DNA of 64,000 nt from Luzula sylvatica (lineage: Eukaryota > Streptophyta > Magnoliopsida > Poales > Juncaceae). Positions within the stretch are counted from its first letter, which is position 1. Every line of letters starts with the position of its first letter. The translations under genes and the position numbers were made by a program. The stretch lies in NCBI GenBank assembly GCA_946800325.1, contig OX326958.1:23149914-23213913 (forward strand). The letters are read 5' to 3'. The notes below the pieces were generated by a model, which was not told where the DNA came from, did not search any database, and saw only the letters and a program-made list of their open reading frames with translations. Positions 14,401 through 25,896 of this stretch are shown here, piece by piece.

Positions 14401-15294
14401 CATAGCAATCTTTTTATGCTTTGAGGAGTTCAAATAACATGTTTTTAGATCATTTGTATCTTATCTTTTAGTACATAACTTTTCACCAAATTTTACACAA
14501 ACTAAGAAACTTTGTTTTTCGATTCATAACATTCTTTTAAAACTCTGAGGAGTCCAAATAACGTGTTTTTCAGATGGCTTGGATCGAATCTCTTACTACG
14601 TAACTTTTCACCAAATTGTAGAAACACTAAGAAAGTTATCTTTTCCATTCATATGAATCTTTCTACGCTTTGAGGAATTCAAATAACGTGTTTTTATATC
14701 ATTTGTATCGTATCTTTTACTACATAACTTTTCACCAATTTTTACAAACACTAAGAAAGTTTGTTTTTGTTTCATAACAATCTTTTAACGTTCTGAGGAG
14801 TTCAAATTACGTGTTTTTGAGATGGTTTGGATCGGATCATTTACTACGTAATTTTTCACTAAATTATACAAACACTGAGAAAGTTTTCTATTCCATTCAT
14901 AGCAATCTTTTTACGCTTTGAGGAGTTCAAATAACGTGTTTTTAGATCATTTGTATCGTATCTTTTACTACATACATTTTCAGCAAATTTTACAAACATT
15001 AAGAAAGTTTGTTTTTCGATTCATAACAATCTTTTAACGCTCTGAGGAGTCCAAATAACGTGTTTTTGAGATGTTTTGGATCGAATCATTGACTGCGTAA
15101 CTTTCAACCAGATTATACAAACAATAAGAAAGTTTTCTTTTTGATTCATAGCAATATTTTTACGCTTTGAGGAGTTCAAATAACGTGTTTTTAGATCATT
15201 CGTTTCGTTTCTTTTACTACATAACTTTTCACCAAATTTTACACATACTAAGAAAGTTTGTTTTTCGATTCATAACAATCTTTTAACACTCTGA
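2462..15294. repeat. Satellite array, ~124-bp monomer, mostly A/B dimers
   Basis: About 100 head-to-tail monomers of roughly 120-125 bp fill this region. Two monomer types mostly alternate. Type A reads GGTTTGGATCGAATCATTTA, then TACGTAAC, and usually ends in TTTGAGGAGTTC. Type B reads TCATTTGTATCGTATC, then TACATAAC, and usually ends in CTCTGAGGAGTCC. Type A starts at about 2,846, 3,096, 3,347 and 3,594 give a dimer of 247-251 bp. Type A has sub-variants, one with CTCTTAC, GTAGAAAC and CATATGAATC (for example near 3,669, 4,669, 6,650 and 11,214). Some A-A junctions break the alternation (near 9,889 and 12,750). Short reading frames inside are only by-products of the repeat. The monomer matches no satellite I can name. 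Confidence 0.95.
13236..13350. other. 115-bp non-satellite insert inside the array
   Basis: The monomer is interrupted after AGTAGTCCAAATAA and resumes at GATGGTTTGGATCG. The inserted stretch is GC-richer and unrelated to the satellite. It can form a 9-bp stem with one G-T pair (GCATGGGTC at 13,258-13,266 and GACCCGTGC at 13,314-13,322). It replaces about 11 bp of monomer. Origin unknown; it could be a small foldback element or filler DNA from a break repair. Confidence 0.75.
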
Positions 15295-15950
15295 ATTTCT
15301 ACAACTTCGATAGCCAAATTCTTGAGAGAAATCCCAGCCATCATTGTTGTGAGTATAATTTGAGAGATTCATTGTTAGCCTAGATCCGATCTTCGATATT
15401 CCTTGAGAGTAGCCTTCATTTAGAGAGCGTTCTTTGAGAAATCGTGTGGTTGCTTGGGTAGTTGTTATATTTGTTGTTTTGTGGGGTTAGTTTGTTGTGT
15501 GAAGGCTCTACGTCCTTGTTAGTCTTTTTTTTATAGGAACTATTATAAGAGGTTGGTCGCTCTCTCTTGCGACGGCGAGGCTTATCCCCGGAGACCTAGG
15601 CACCGTTTCGCCATACTCTGTAATCATATCCGGTGTCATAACTTTATCTTTTTATTTCAATTATTCGGGTTTGTTTTATTTTTTCTTTTCTTTTTGAGGA
15701 ACTTGAGTTTTCCTCGTAACTCCCATAATATTTGCGTACGAATCTAAACCGCTGTATCTATAGTTGCTTGAGTCATCCTTCGTGACTGGGATTATTGTGT
15801 ACAAGTGCCTAATTTACTTTTTCGTACTTGTACTTTTATTTATTCTTTTTCTTATTTCTTTTTACTGGGTTACTCGATTTTCCATTATTTATTAATTTAT
15901 TTATTTACGTGCTTGTTGTTTTTATATTATATTTACTATTTATTTACAAG
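15295..15950 (+). mobile_element. Truncated LTR-like remnant at satellite edge
   Basis: The satellite stops in mid-monomer (AACACTCTGA) and a different sequence begins. It contains CCCCGGAGACCTAGGCACC near 15,583, which resembles the CCCGGAGACGTAGGTA block found in the U5-like part of the two solo LTRs at 44,189 and 60,641, followed by T-rich sequence. I infer a degraded LTR end. No second LTR, target duplication or coding domain is visible. A 64-codon frame inside has no recognisable protein character. Confidence 0.35.
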
Positions 15951-16514
15951 TATCTTTGCTAATTAGCACAACTATTACTGTAAAATTGACAAGATTAAAA
16001 GTGACCGTATATCTTTAAATAGTTACATAATATTGGTTTAGATTTAGAAATTCCACATATAATCATATCCCCTCCCCCACTCTCTCTAGGCCAACTAGGG
16101 ACAACAACACACTAAGTTTATAACAGAAAAGTTGCATGTATTTTTGTAGTTTGTTCGATATATAATTATAAATTTTATATATAATTGAAGTGAGAGATTG
16201 TGGAAAACATTATTTCAACAGTTGGATTGGAGCTATTTTATCACATGTTAAGTTTTATTCTAGTGACAGAGACCTTCACCCGTGCTGTGACATTATTTAC
16301 TTAAATAATAAATCCTTAAAAAATCGCGAAAATCATCGGAAGTATCCGACCCACCCTTTATATGATCTGGACATGAACCTGTGTAATGAAACCTAGACCT
16401 CAATTTTTTCACAATTTTCAGCTTCAACATCTACAGTAAAACAATCTATATCTACCGCAATTTAAAAAAGAAATCATAGTGAGCCAACAATATTGATAAA
16501 TGAACGAAACATAA
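15951..16514. other. Intergenic DNA downstream of the CASP-like gene
   Basis: AT-rich, no supported gene. It holds the 3' flank of the minus-strand CASP-like gene. Confidence 0.5.
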
Positions 16515-17572
16515 CTAAGAATCATTTTCATATAATCGAAACAATTTAAAGGCTGATATGCAAGAAATCACGGCGCTAGTAAGGAAAACTAGGAAAGCCA
16601 TGGCAACTCCTTCCCCTAACCGGAAGCAAAACTTCGTGAAAATATCGCAAGTCTTCATCCATTGCAATTCCGGCTGGCCGTACTCAGCTATAATTCCTGT
16701 TTCTATTGCTGCCGCCACAGCCGATAAAGTTACATAAGCTATTACCTGTATATAAATGGAATTCTTTTAAGCAAATTATCAACGTATTATATCGCATAAA
16801 TCAAAGAAAATATATAAAATAAATAAAAAGATTTGTCTGTTTTGTTTGAAGTATGGTCATCAAAATTGGAAAATCGTACTTGATCGTAAGAGAACATAGC
16901 CCACAAAGTAGCTCTCTTGCGGAGAACGGTGCCGTGTAATGTACCAACGAGACACCTCACTCCTTGAACTAAATTATATCCTGCAGCCAAACCATTTGCT
17001 ATCAGCAAAAACCTACAGTGAGTCACCGTGTCGATATTGTTAAAAACATGATCATAATGTTATTAACAAATTAATCTCATCTATTATTGTTAAAAATAGG
17101 ATTTTGAATTTATTTTTGGTTGGTACGCAATTAAACTCCCTGGGGTTGGGGTGTTTTAGAGATCTATTTTCTGCCAAGGTGGGCCAATTGCTTTTTGGGT
17201 TTAAATGGCATTTACTTCATTTTCTTCCACAAGTATGAATAACTAGAAAAATATTTACTATCATCCAGAAAAAATTTAATCAATGTCTGGATGAGTTAGT
17301 TTATGCTTCGGCATTCTGAATAATTTAACTTAGATTGGTAGATCTTAATGACAATTGAGAAGGGATTTATTCGCAAAGTTTACTTACACAAGAGCCTTCA
17401 TATCGGTAAACCTCGCCCTCTTTTCTATGGAGAAGATCTCTCGCACTTCAGAATCCAATCCAATCAAACAAACTGCAACCACTCCGCATACAAATGTCGA
17501 GCATCGAAGCACAATTTCGCTCAACATTATCTTTCTCTCCGCAGCACTTAGCTTTTCCTCCGCATAATACAT
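16515..17572 (-). CDS. CASP-like protein (CASPL2 type), three exons
   Basis: This is a four-helix membrane protein of the CASP-like family. Founding members scaffold the Casparian-strip membrane domain; most CASPLs have no known role. Exons on the minus strand are 17,572-17,388, 17,012-16,880 and 16,745-16,515. They join with GTAAGT and GTACGA donors and TAG/CAG acceptors into 182 aa. Exon 1 holds the first helix with the family's conserved Arg (VLRCSTF), followed by VREIF and the FTDMKAL loop. Exon 2 holds [14 protein letters not shown] and the Asp of SYDQ that begins helix 3. Exon 3 holds [25 protein letters not shown] and the C-terminal SAFKLFRLY. Length is normal for a short CASPL2. The start is the first ATG of the frame. 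A possible TATA-like stretch lies near 17,695-17,710. All family landmarks are intact, so the gene looks functional. Confidence 0.88.
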
Positions 17573-18818
17573 AACCGTATTTTATATTTCCACCCTTTGT
17601 AAGAATAAAGAAGAACTAATTATTTAACGAACGAGAAAGAAAATGGTTTTCAATCGTTCTCTTTTCGTAGATCGAGCAATAAAAATGTGATGTATATAAT
17701 ATATCCTATTTAAAGAAGCCGAATGGAAATGGCAAGTTTGAGGACCGCATGGAGTTGTCGGTCTATTTTTCTAGGTGGAGCATTTAAGAATATGTTGCAT
17801 TTTCCTTTCAAAAAATATGTCATTGTCCTACCAGAGAGGCGAAATCCAAGTGGACAAACTTGTGATAAACAAGAACAATAAGGCAAATCAAATGCAACTT
17901 TAACTATTTTTTGTTGATTGAAAGACTTTCTTATTCATTATAATTGAACTGAATTAATGATCTTTGAATTATTATGGTATGGGATCGATCAGTTTAACAT
18001 TAAACTATTAGACAAGACAAAAAATATAGAAGAGGACTGCTACAGGCACAGAAACAATCTACCGAAATTATCCCGAATTCATTTTTTACATATTAAAATA
18101 TGTGGGACCCACTGTGAATCATTCCATATATTCATCTTCTGGGTGTTTTCGGTGGTTTTATTCTGGGTGTGTATACTTTTTGAAAAATATAATAGCATCC
18201 GAATTTTGATTATTAAAATATATAAATATAATCTGAACTAAAGAATTAATAATTTGATTATCAGATTGAAGAATTAACAAACATTCAGTTCATTTCTACC
18301 AAACACTCAGATCCAAATCCAGAGCTTGTGGTTTGATTGTGCTCTTTTTTCTGTTCTTTGTTGAGTTCAAAACTATTTGCTCGTCTTTGGAGAGCTTTCT
18401 TTTTATGTTCAGTTCATTTGCATTTGCACGATTTCAAGCACAAAAAGCTTATTACCAAACTTGACATAACTATAATCTACAAATTTATGTACAAAATTCC
18501 AACACAATTTATGAACTCATGATCCTAAACTAAGCTCACTCTAATGCACATACAACACAAAATTGAAACAAATCACATTGCCCTAAACCTTTTTACATTG
18601 ATCATACAAACAAAATCTTGCTTTCGTGCCTTTGCCTTACCTACAATTTTAAAATTAATTAGTTTTGAACATGAAAATTGTTAGATAAAAAAAGGAAACA
18701 CTTACTAGATCGTTAAGAATCAAGCCGGCAAAGATCTAAAGCCCCAAACCTCCAACTAAATCTTTGGCAAAGCACTATACAAAAAGAACCCTAATCTTCA
18801 AGGATTCATAATAGAATT
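17573..18818. other. Intergenic DNA between CASP-like gene and kinase gene
   Basis: It contains the promoter and 5' leader of the CASP-like gene on the left and the 3' flank of the kinase gene on the right. Short open frames near 17,957 and 18,337 have no protein character. No other feature is seen. Confidence 0.5.
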
Positions 18819-21800
18819 TTATTCCAAAAATTGAGCCACTGCTGTGTAGAGTTGTTGTTCTTCAAACGGCTTTGAGACGTACCCATCCATACCGCACCTA
18901 AATTTTGTAAACTCAAATTTAGTATTTTCCTATTTAATCGTAACCTCTGAATAACTTGCTCGATTCCTCACAAATTTAGTATTTTCTATTTAGTTTCTGA
19001 AGTCTCGTCTTACAAATATAGATATTTAAACCCAGAAAATTGGTGATTTACCTCAGACATTCTTCATAGGTAGCCTGTATCACATCTGCGGTCATGGCTA
19101 ATATTGGTACATGCCAATTATGGCTCAAATGCCCATTTGTTTCTATTTGTGCTTCTCCTTTTTCTATTAACTTGTTGAATTCTTTCTCTGAACTTCTTAC
19201 GAGCCTTGTAGCCTCAAAGCTACAGAAGAACAAAAAAATATATAAAGGAACTTGTAATGTCAAAGTATCAAATATTCTAATTCAAAACCAAAGAAAATAA
19301 TATTTATAGTTAGATCAAGCCACAGAAAGATTAGGGTTGATCTAACTAAAAAAAGTACAAAACTTGTCCAAACTCATTTGTGTTGCTATTTTGAGTTTCA
19401 GGAATGGTATAAGAAATTAAGAGAAAAAAAATAATTAATTTACCCGTCCATCTCGGGCATTTGAACATCCATGAAACAAGCATTGACTTCATGTGGAGGA
19501 CTCAAAATCTCAATCGCATCTTTTCCACTATCCACGCAAGTGACAACGGCTCCATATTTCTTCAAAGCACCCTCCGCAACTTTTCGATTGATTGCATTAT
19601 CATCGACGACCAAAATCCTCTTCCCTTTCAAAAGCCCTTTAGTTTGATAAATCAGATAGTTAAAAGGGGGAAAAAAAGAGAATCTATAAATATTGAAGTA
19701 TTAAATCAATATTAAATGAAGTGATTATATAAACATTGGATAATTTAAGGAATTACCTTTTAAAGCCAAAGAGTCTCCTCGTGCTTGGACTTGTCTCTTA
19801 TTCGCAATTCCGAGCACTTTTCTCAAGCACGCGGCAATCATGCTTAGTCGAAGAGGTTTCATTATGCTATCGACATATCCGTTTAATTTTAACTCCTCAA
19901 ATTCACTCGGATTGAGCGAGGTGGCGAGGAGGAATAGTTTCGGGATTCTCTGCCAGTGCTCCAAAATTTCGGTTTTCTGAATGTCTTTTAGCGGGAGAGG
20001 AAATGAAATGCCGGATGATGATGAGTTGGAAGACAGTGGGCCCCATGCTTCTTTGTCTACTAGCACCATGTCTAGACTTCCCCTCCCACTTGTAATTTAG
20101 AATGGAGAAAATGATTAGTTATAGGTGTGAACTTTTCGTTACCACCACAACACACCTCAAATTTTGAAAGAAAAAAAGAACTAAATGAATAAATAAAAGT
20201 GGACCCCATACCTTAAACTACAAGCTTCTAATAACACATTAATTGCGGACTCTCTATCAATTGCCACGTCAGCATGAATCCCTAATCTCTGCAAATGATA
20301 TCTCGTAATCTCGGCACGAATCTCCCTCCCATCAACCACAAGAGCTCTCATCCCTTGAAAATCACTCGCAACGATCTCCCCACAATATCTCTTCACGTCC
20401 CCCAAATTTTCAACCCCACCTCGCTCAAACATCGCATTGAACATAAAAGTGCTCCCGACCCCCGAATTGCTAGTGAACCCAATTTGACCCCCCATTAACT
20501 CCACCAAGCATTTGCTTATGCTCAAGCCGATTCCGGTTCCTCCATAATTCCGAGACGTCGAACTGTCTGCCTGCATAAACGGGGTGAAAATACGATTTTG
20601 GGCTTCTTCTGGAATTCCCACACCCGTGTCCTCGACGGTTACGAGTAAATTTATTAGGGTTTTATTTGGATTTTTGGGTAATTCTTGGGTTTTGAAATTG
20701 GCTAGGATTTCTTGGTGGTCCACTACAGGGAGTCCACTTAATGTGTTGTTGTTGCTACTTAATTCGGAGTTTTTGATTTCGTCTAGAAGATGCACCGAGA
20801 CGAAAATATGTCCTCTTTCTGTGAACTGCATGAAGAAAATTAGAATTTCTTAGCAATTATTATGATGAAAATAAAAGGCGAGATAGATGGAATATAAAAT
20901 GAACCTTCATAGAGTTCCCAACAAGATTAGTCATGATTTGTCTGAATCGTTCTGGATCACCAACAAGCACGTCAGGGACTTGACTAGATACATAAACCGC
21001 GAGCTACCAAATTAAAAAAAAAAACATTATAAAGACCAAAATATTAAATTTGCGAACTACAGTTTTGTGAACATAATTTTGACCTTTTTTTATTTTCGAA
21101 ACACAAACTTGATATTTGTGGTTTTGGAAGATTAAATTTGTCATTTTGAAATTAAAAGCACACATATGAAACTTATTTTATTTATTTATCTAATACCTCG
21201 ATGCCCTTGGCTTGTGACTTGTCAGAGAACAAAGAGAGCACGTTATCCAAAATATCTCTAACATCAAAAGGAACGGCTTCGAGTTCAAGTCGACCCGATT
21301 CAATTCTAGCTTGATCAAGAACTTCATTTATTAACATAATTAAAGCCTTCCCACTCTCCCGAGCTGTCATCACAAAATCTTGTTGGGTCGCATCGAGATC
21401 TGTGTCCATTAACATATGCAACATGCCTGATTAACAAAAAAGATAAGAAAGGAGAGTGTGAATTGTAAATTTTGAGAATAGTTTTAAATTTAGAATAATT
21501 AGATTCGAGGAAAGGTACGAACCTAAGACACCGTTCATTGGCGTTCTGATTTCATGTGAAACTGTTGCTAGAAACTACATGGGAAAAAAAATTCGAGTTA
21601 GCTTAAGAAACAAAATTTGACAAATATAGTATGATGTTAAATATGAAGAAAAGGGTTTTGGCCACATCAGCAACCTGTGATTTGGCCACATCAGCAGCTT
21701 CAGCGCGGCCTTTTAATTCGCTCATTTCTCTATAATCGTCCTCTACTTTCTCAATACGATTCAAAGCTTGGTAAAAAATGTGTCCAACGAGCAAAACGAT

Positions 21801-24397
21801 CACCGCAACCCCAACCGAAGCCACTATTGCCGACCAAGGAAATGGCGATGTTTCCTTGAATCTAAAAATCATAAAATGACAACAAAAAAAAAGTTAATCA
21901 ATAGTTAATTTAATTATACAACAATCATCAAAATTAACCGATAGATACCTGCAATGCATCTCATGCTTTCTTGTTGGATCGCCGAAATCCACGTGACTTA
22001 CGTGCCCATTATCATAAGAACCCGTTAAATCAGGGCCGTACATTCTAATAGGCGCAGAAGCATTTGTCGTGTCATAAACATTCACGATTATTTTCTGCTT
22101 GCTTGCAAGTTGTTGTAGTAATTTCTTCACCAATGAAGGAACGTCAAACGAAGCACCCAAATACCTTCACATAAAAAAAAATTACAATTTACCAAACAAA
22201 ACAAATCGCATGAGTCAAATATTTAAACTAACATACCCTATAGTGGCATCAATCCGCTCTTGTGGGGTTGCATTTTGAGGAAGCTCGTACTTGTATACTG
22301 CAAACGTGAGAACAACACCTAGATGGTTGTATTTTAGAAGATTAAACGGTGCGGTTAAAGCACCTTTTCCTGTTGATCTTGATCTTATTATGTTGTCCCT
22401 ATCATCCTAATCACAAAAATAATCATAAATAATAATGTATGGAACATGGTTCGATAAGTTAATCAATCAAATATATAAGTTGCATTTGTGATGTTACAAA
22501 CTTACTTTACCAGACATCATATCAACAGAAACGATATGAGAAACGGTATCTTGCGAGAATATAACGGGTGCATATTCCTCTTCAACTGGAGAAGGATCGA
22601 GTTTCTCGGGATTATAGTCCTCCTGCAGAGAGTGGTCCCCTCCTCTCTCCATTTTCTTTATTTTTCCTCTCTCCTGTTCAAACTGCTCTCTTTCTGAGTG
22701 CATCACTTTCAAAGCATATGCGACCCCACTAGTCAATGGCCTCTCGAAGGCTGTTCTTGCCGTGTATTCTTCAAATGTTTTCTAAAACATAAATATAATA
22801 ATAAGTAATGAGTAAATTGCTGATTGAAGTCTACAAAAATAAAGTAATGGTGTATTCAATTATTCATTTGTGATCGTTACACCTCATAATTTCAATGGGA
22901 TTAGGTGAACTAATCATATCACTAAAGTGACCTAATATCATTACAATTAAACTTAAATAGTTGTTAATTGGGCCTGAATAAGAACCAAACAGGGCAATAT
23001 GTAATGGAAAATATCCAATACACCCTTGCAAAACTCAAAATACCAAATTATATACAAATCTACCTATCATAAAATAAAAAAAATAAAAATAACCTGATCA
23101 ATAGCAGATGGATTTTTTCCATGATGAAAAGTGGAGACCAAAATAGCCAAAGCTTGAACATGATTCATGCTCACATTGAATTGATCTTGAAGCATTCGAG
23201 CTCTCTCGTCGCACATATTAACTAGGGTTTCATTTTGCCTCGCAATTATATTCTCGTTGATGCAGAAAAATAACCAAACCGAGACCGAAATCCCGAAAGT
23301 TACGCCCAAATAAAGAAGCAGTTTTCGCTTTCCTCCGCTTTTGGGACTCGGAGGCTGGAATTCTGGATTCTTGTGTTGCATTTGGTTCGAGTTTAAATTT
23401 ATGTAATTTAAGAGTTTGAAAGATAAAATGGTTCCGATTAAAATGGATAGGAATATTTTGAGCTTGTTTTTTATCACTTGGTTTAGAAACTCTTCAGTGC
23501 TTTTTGCTAATTCTTCACAATTTAAGATGGTTTCACATTCCTAGACAAGAACAAACAAAATTTTAAATTAGTTGAAAGTAATAATTAGGAGTGATACAAA
23601 AACCAGAAATGCAAGGGTTCAAAAAAAATATTTAGAAGTTAATTTCGGATGAAACTAAACACATCGTTATATGATGAAAAAACGTAAATAATTTTGACGA
23701 CTTATATTACCAAAAAAAATTCTAATTTCTAACAAATAAGAAAGTGTATTGGAAGTAAAATTACCTTTATTTGAGTCTCGGCATTCTGTAATGTAGACGG
23801 TACACTAGCATGAGTATTGCCATTTACTTCAAATTCATTAACACTTGAAGGGATCTTATCGAATGCATTATTTTGAAAATATTCTCTCCTTATCATTAAA
23901 TCACTGTATGATAGTTGCTTGCTTTCAAATATTTCATTGTGTTTCTTCTCCTCTGCTTTCTCCTTTCTTAAAATTTCAAATGGTTCTCTCTGTTTCACAA
24001 AGATTCAAGTTTTTAAATGCAATATTAACTATTAAGACAATTTCGGCCTTAAAACCGCTCACTCGAAAATAAAAATAGATACAATTGACACAAATAAAAA
24101 ACAAATCATCCAAAAAAGATGGAAAAGAAAAAAAAAATCAGAGAGAAGTACCTCTGGTGAAGATAAAAACAGAACCAAGGATTGGAGTTGGCTTTTACTC
24201 AAATTGAAATTCTCCACCATTACTTGAGCTCTCCTTTCCCATTCACCTCTTTCTCTTTCTCTCTCTCCACGAAAAAACCCATAACACCCTTCTAAACCCA
24301 CAATAAACCCCACAAATCCAACTAAAATACACAACAATAAAACCTTAAATCTCCATCTCTTGCAACCCTCGCATTCAAAATCACTAATTTCCGCCAT
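18819..24397 (-). CDS. HK2: Cytokinin-receptor hybrid histidine kinase, AHK2 type
   Basis: Membrane receptor that binds cytokinin through a CHASE domain and passes phosphate His-Asp to HPt proteins. Fifteen exons on the minus strand join in frame to 1,173 aa: 24397-24152, 23989-23765, 23540-23094, 22781-22506, 22406-22237, 22164-21949, 21861-21675, 21574-21523, 21426-21197, 21003-20905, 20825-20212, 20076-19757, 19636-19444, 19219-19052, 18897-18819. There are N-terminal hydrophobic segments at about 19-37, 184-204 and 230-250. CHASE is at about 258-520 ([20 protein letters not shown]), and a helix follows at 538-560. The H-box [10 protein letters not shown] gives His596. N and G boxes ([24 protein letters not shown]) follow. 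A degenerate receiver precedes the true receiver with DD1039-1040, Asp1084 ([11 protein letters not shown]) and Lys1157. The extra N-terminal segments and length match AHK2 (about 1,176 aa) rather than AHK3 or AHK4. The first in-frame ATG after a stop sets the start. Confidence 0.95.
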
Positions 24398-24895
24398 TTT
24401 TACTGAAAAAAAGCTTCGAGCTTTCAAAGCGTTGTTGTCGTATTACCTTAACGCGAGACCTCCTCATTCACCACTGGAAAGAGAAAAAGAACACGAGTAT
24501 CTTAAAATCGAAGTTAGAGACAAGTACGGTTCTCCTTTCAAAAACCCAGAAAGGAATACTTCTCAAATTGATGAATAAGATATCAATATTTTGAGAAAAA
24601 ACACTCAGGAGGGCCTTAATCACACCCAAAGAGAAAAACCCAAACTTTCAATTTCGACACAAAACCAGTTCTCCTTTCTAAAACCCAGAACGAGAATCCC
24701 TCTTAAAGAGCGAATAAGGCGTATTTGGGAGAAAGCACTCGAGAGAAGAACAGAACTGAACTGTTGTGAACAAACAATGTCTTTTTCCACAATAGTTCTT
24801 GCTTATCTCTGAGCTTCACCAAAAACCACTCAAGAGCTTGCCATTTTTCTTCTCAAAAAACAATAAAAAAGCTGAAGGGTAAGAGGAAAAGTCAG

Positions 24896-24940
24896 GAGAG
24901 AGAGAGAGAGAGAGCGAGCGAGCGAGCGAGCGAGCGAGCT

Positions 24941-24978
<38 letters not shown>
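24896..24978. repeat. Compound (GA)n/(GAGC)n microsatellite in kinase 5' region
   Basis: Two GA runs flank a GAGC-repeat block, about 500-580 bp upstream of the kinase ATG. On the gene's own strand this is a CT-rich tract, which is common in plant leaders and core promoters. Apparent frames coding LSLSLS or ARSLARS come from the repeat. Confidence 0.9.
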
Positions 24979-24985
<7 letters not shown>

Positions 24986-25896
24986 GTTCGTTTTTTTCTG
25001 AATGTGGGTTGTAATATCTGGAGATTGGAAAAAGGGAGAGACAAACACAACACAAGTACTTAAACAATTAACATGGATGTTCTATTGTTTTGTTCCTTTT
25101 GAGTTAAAAAATATAAAAGTAAGAACAAAAGAAGGAAAATAGAGTAATAATACAGACCACATTTTTTCTTGAATATGGGAAATTTACAAATAACCCCCTA
25201 ACTTTTTTTGAATTTACAAAATAACCCTAACTTTTGAAAAACTCCAAAAAAAAACCTATATACAAAATTTTCTTTTCAATTACCCCCGTAGGACTATTTC
25301 ATGATATTATAATTTTTTTTTACCAAAATACCCTTTTACTTTTCATCTTTAAATTTAATAAACATATTTTTGTATTATTTTATTAATTTAAAATCACTAT
25401 TAATATTTTTTAAGATATAATAATTTTAAAAAACTTTATATCATATACATAATTTTAATCTTAAATTTATTATACATTTATCATAAAAAATAAAATAAAT
25501 AAAAATGTGATATAAAAAATATTCTTGAAAATATCTAGACAAATTAATATTATTCTAGTATTTAATTTTAATGTTAAATAGTTATTAATAAAAATAGTTA
25601 CTGAATAGTTTTTCTTGCCAAATTAACAATGATTGAATGAAAATTAAAACTAGGATTAAAATAATATTGACGTTAATTTTAATTTCGTCAGCTATTTTTA
25701 TTTCAAGAGCTCGTTTTGTAAAAATTATTTTTATTTCAGTAGCTAGTTTTTAGTAATTATTTTTATTAACAAATATTGATTTCATCAGCTAATTTGCTAA
25801 TAATTAATAAAAAATAATTATTACCAAATAAATTGCTAAAATAAAATTAGCTGTTGAAATTATAATTAATGGCAATATTATTTTAATGCTAGTTTT

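Noticed and set aside
2700..15290. CTGANGAG followed later by GGATCGAATC in type A/B junctions, recalling a hammerhead ribozyme core
   Set aside because: The second core block reads GAAT instead of GAAA, stem II needs a bulge, and I could not find matching stems I and III with a cleavage triplet. A structure search over all monomers would be decisive.
15553..15747. 64-codon frame at the satellite edge
   Set aside because: It lies in LTR-like sequence and the C-terminal half is only a T-rich stretch read as Phe and Leu.
24816..25067. Minus-strand frame rich in LSLSLS and ARS
   Set aside because: It is translated from the GA/GAGC microsatellite.
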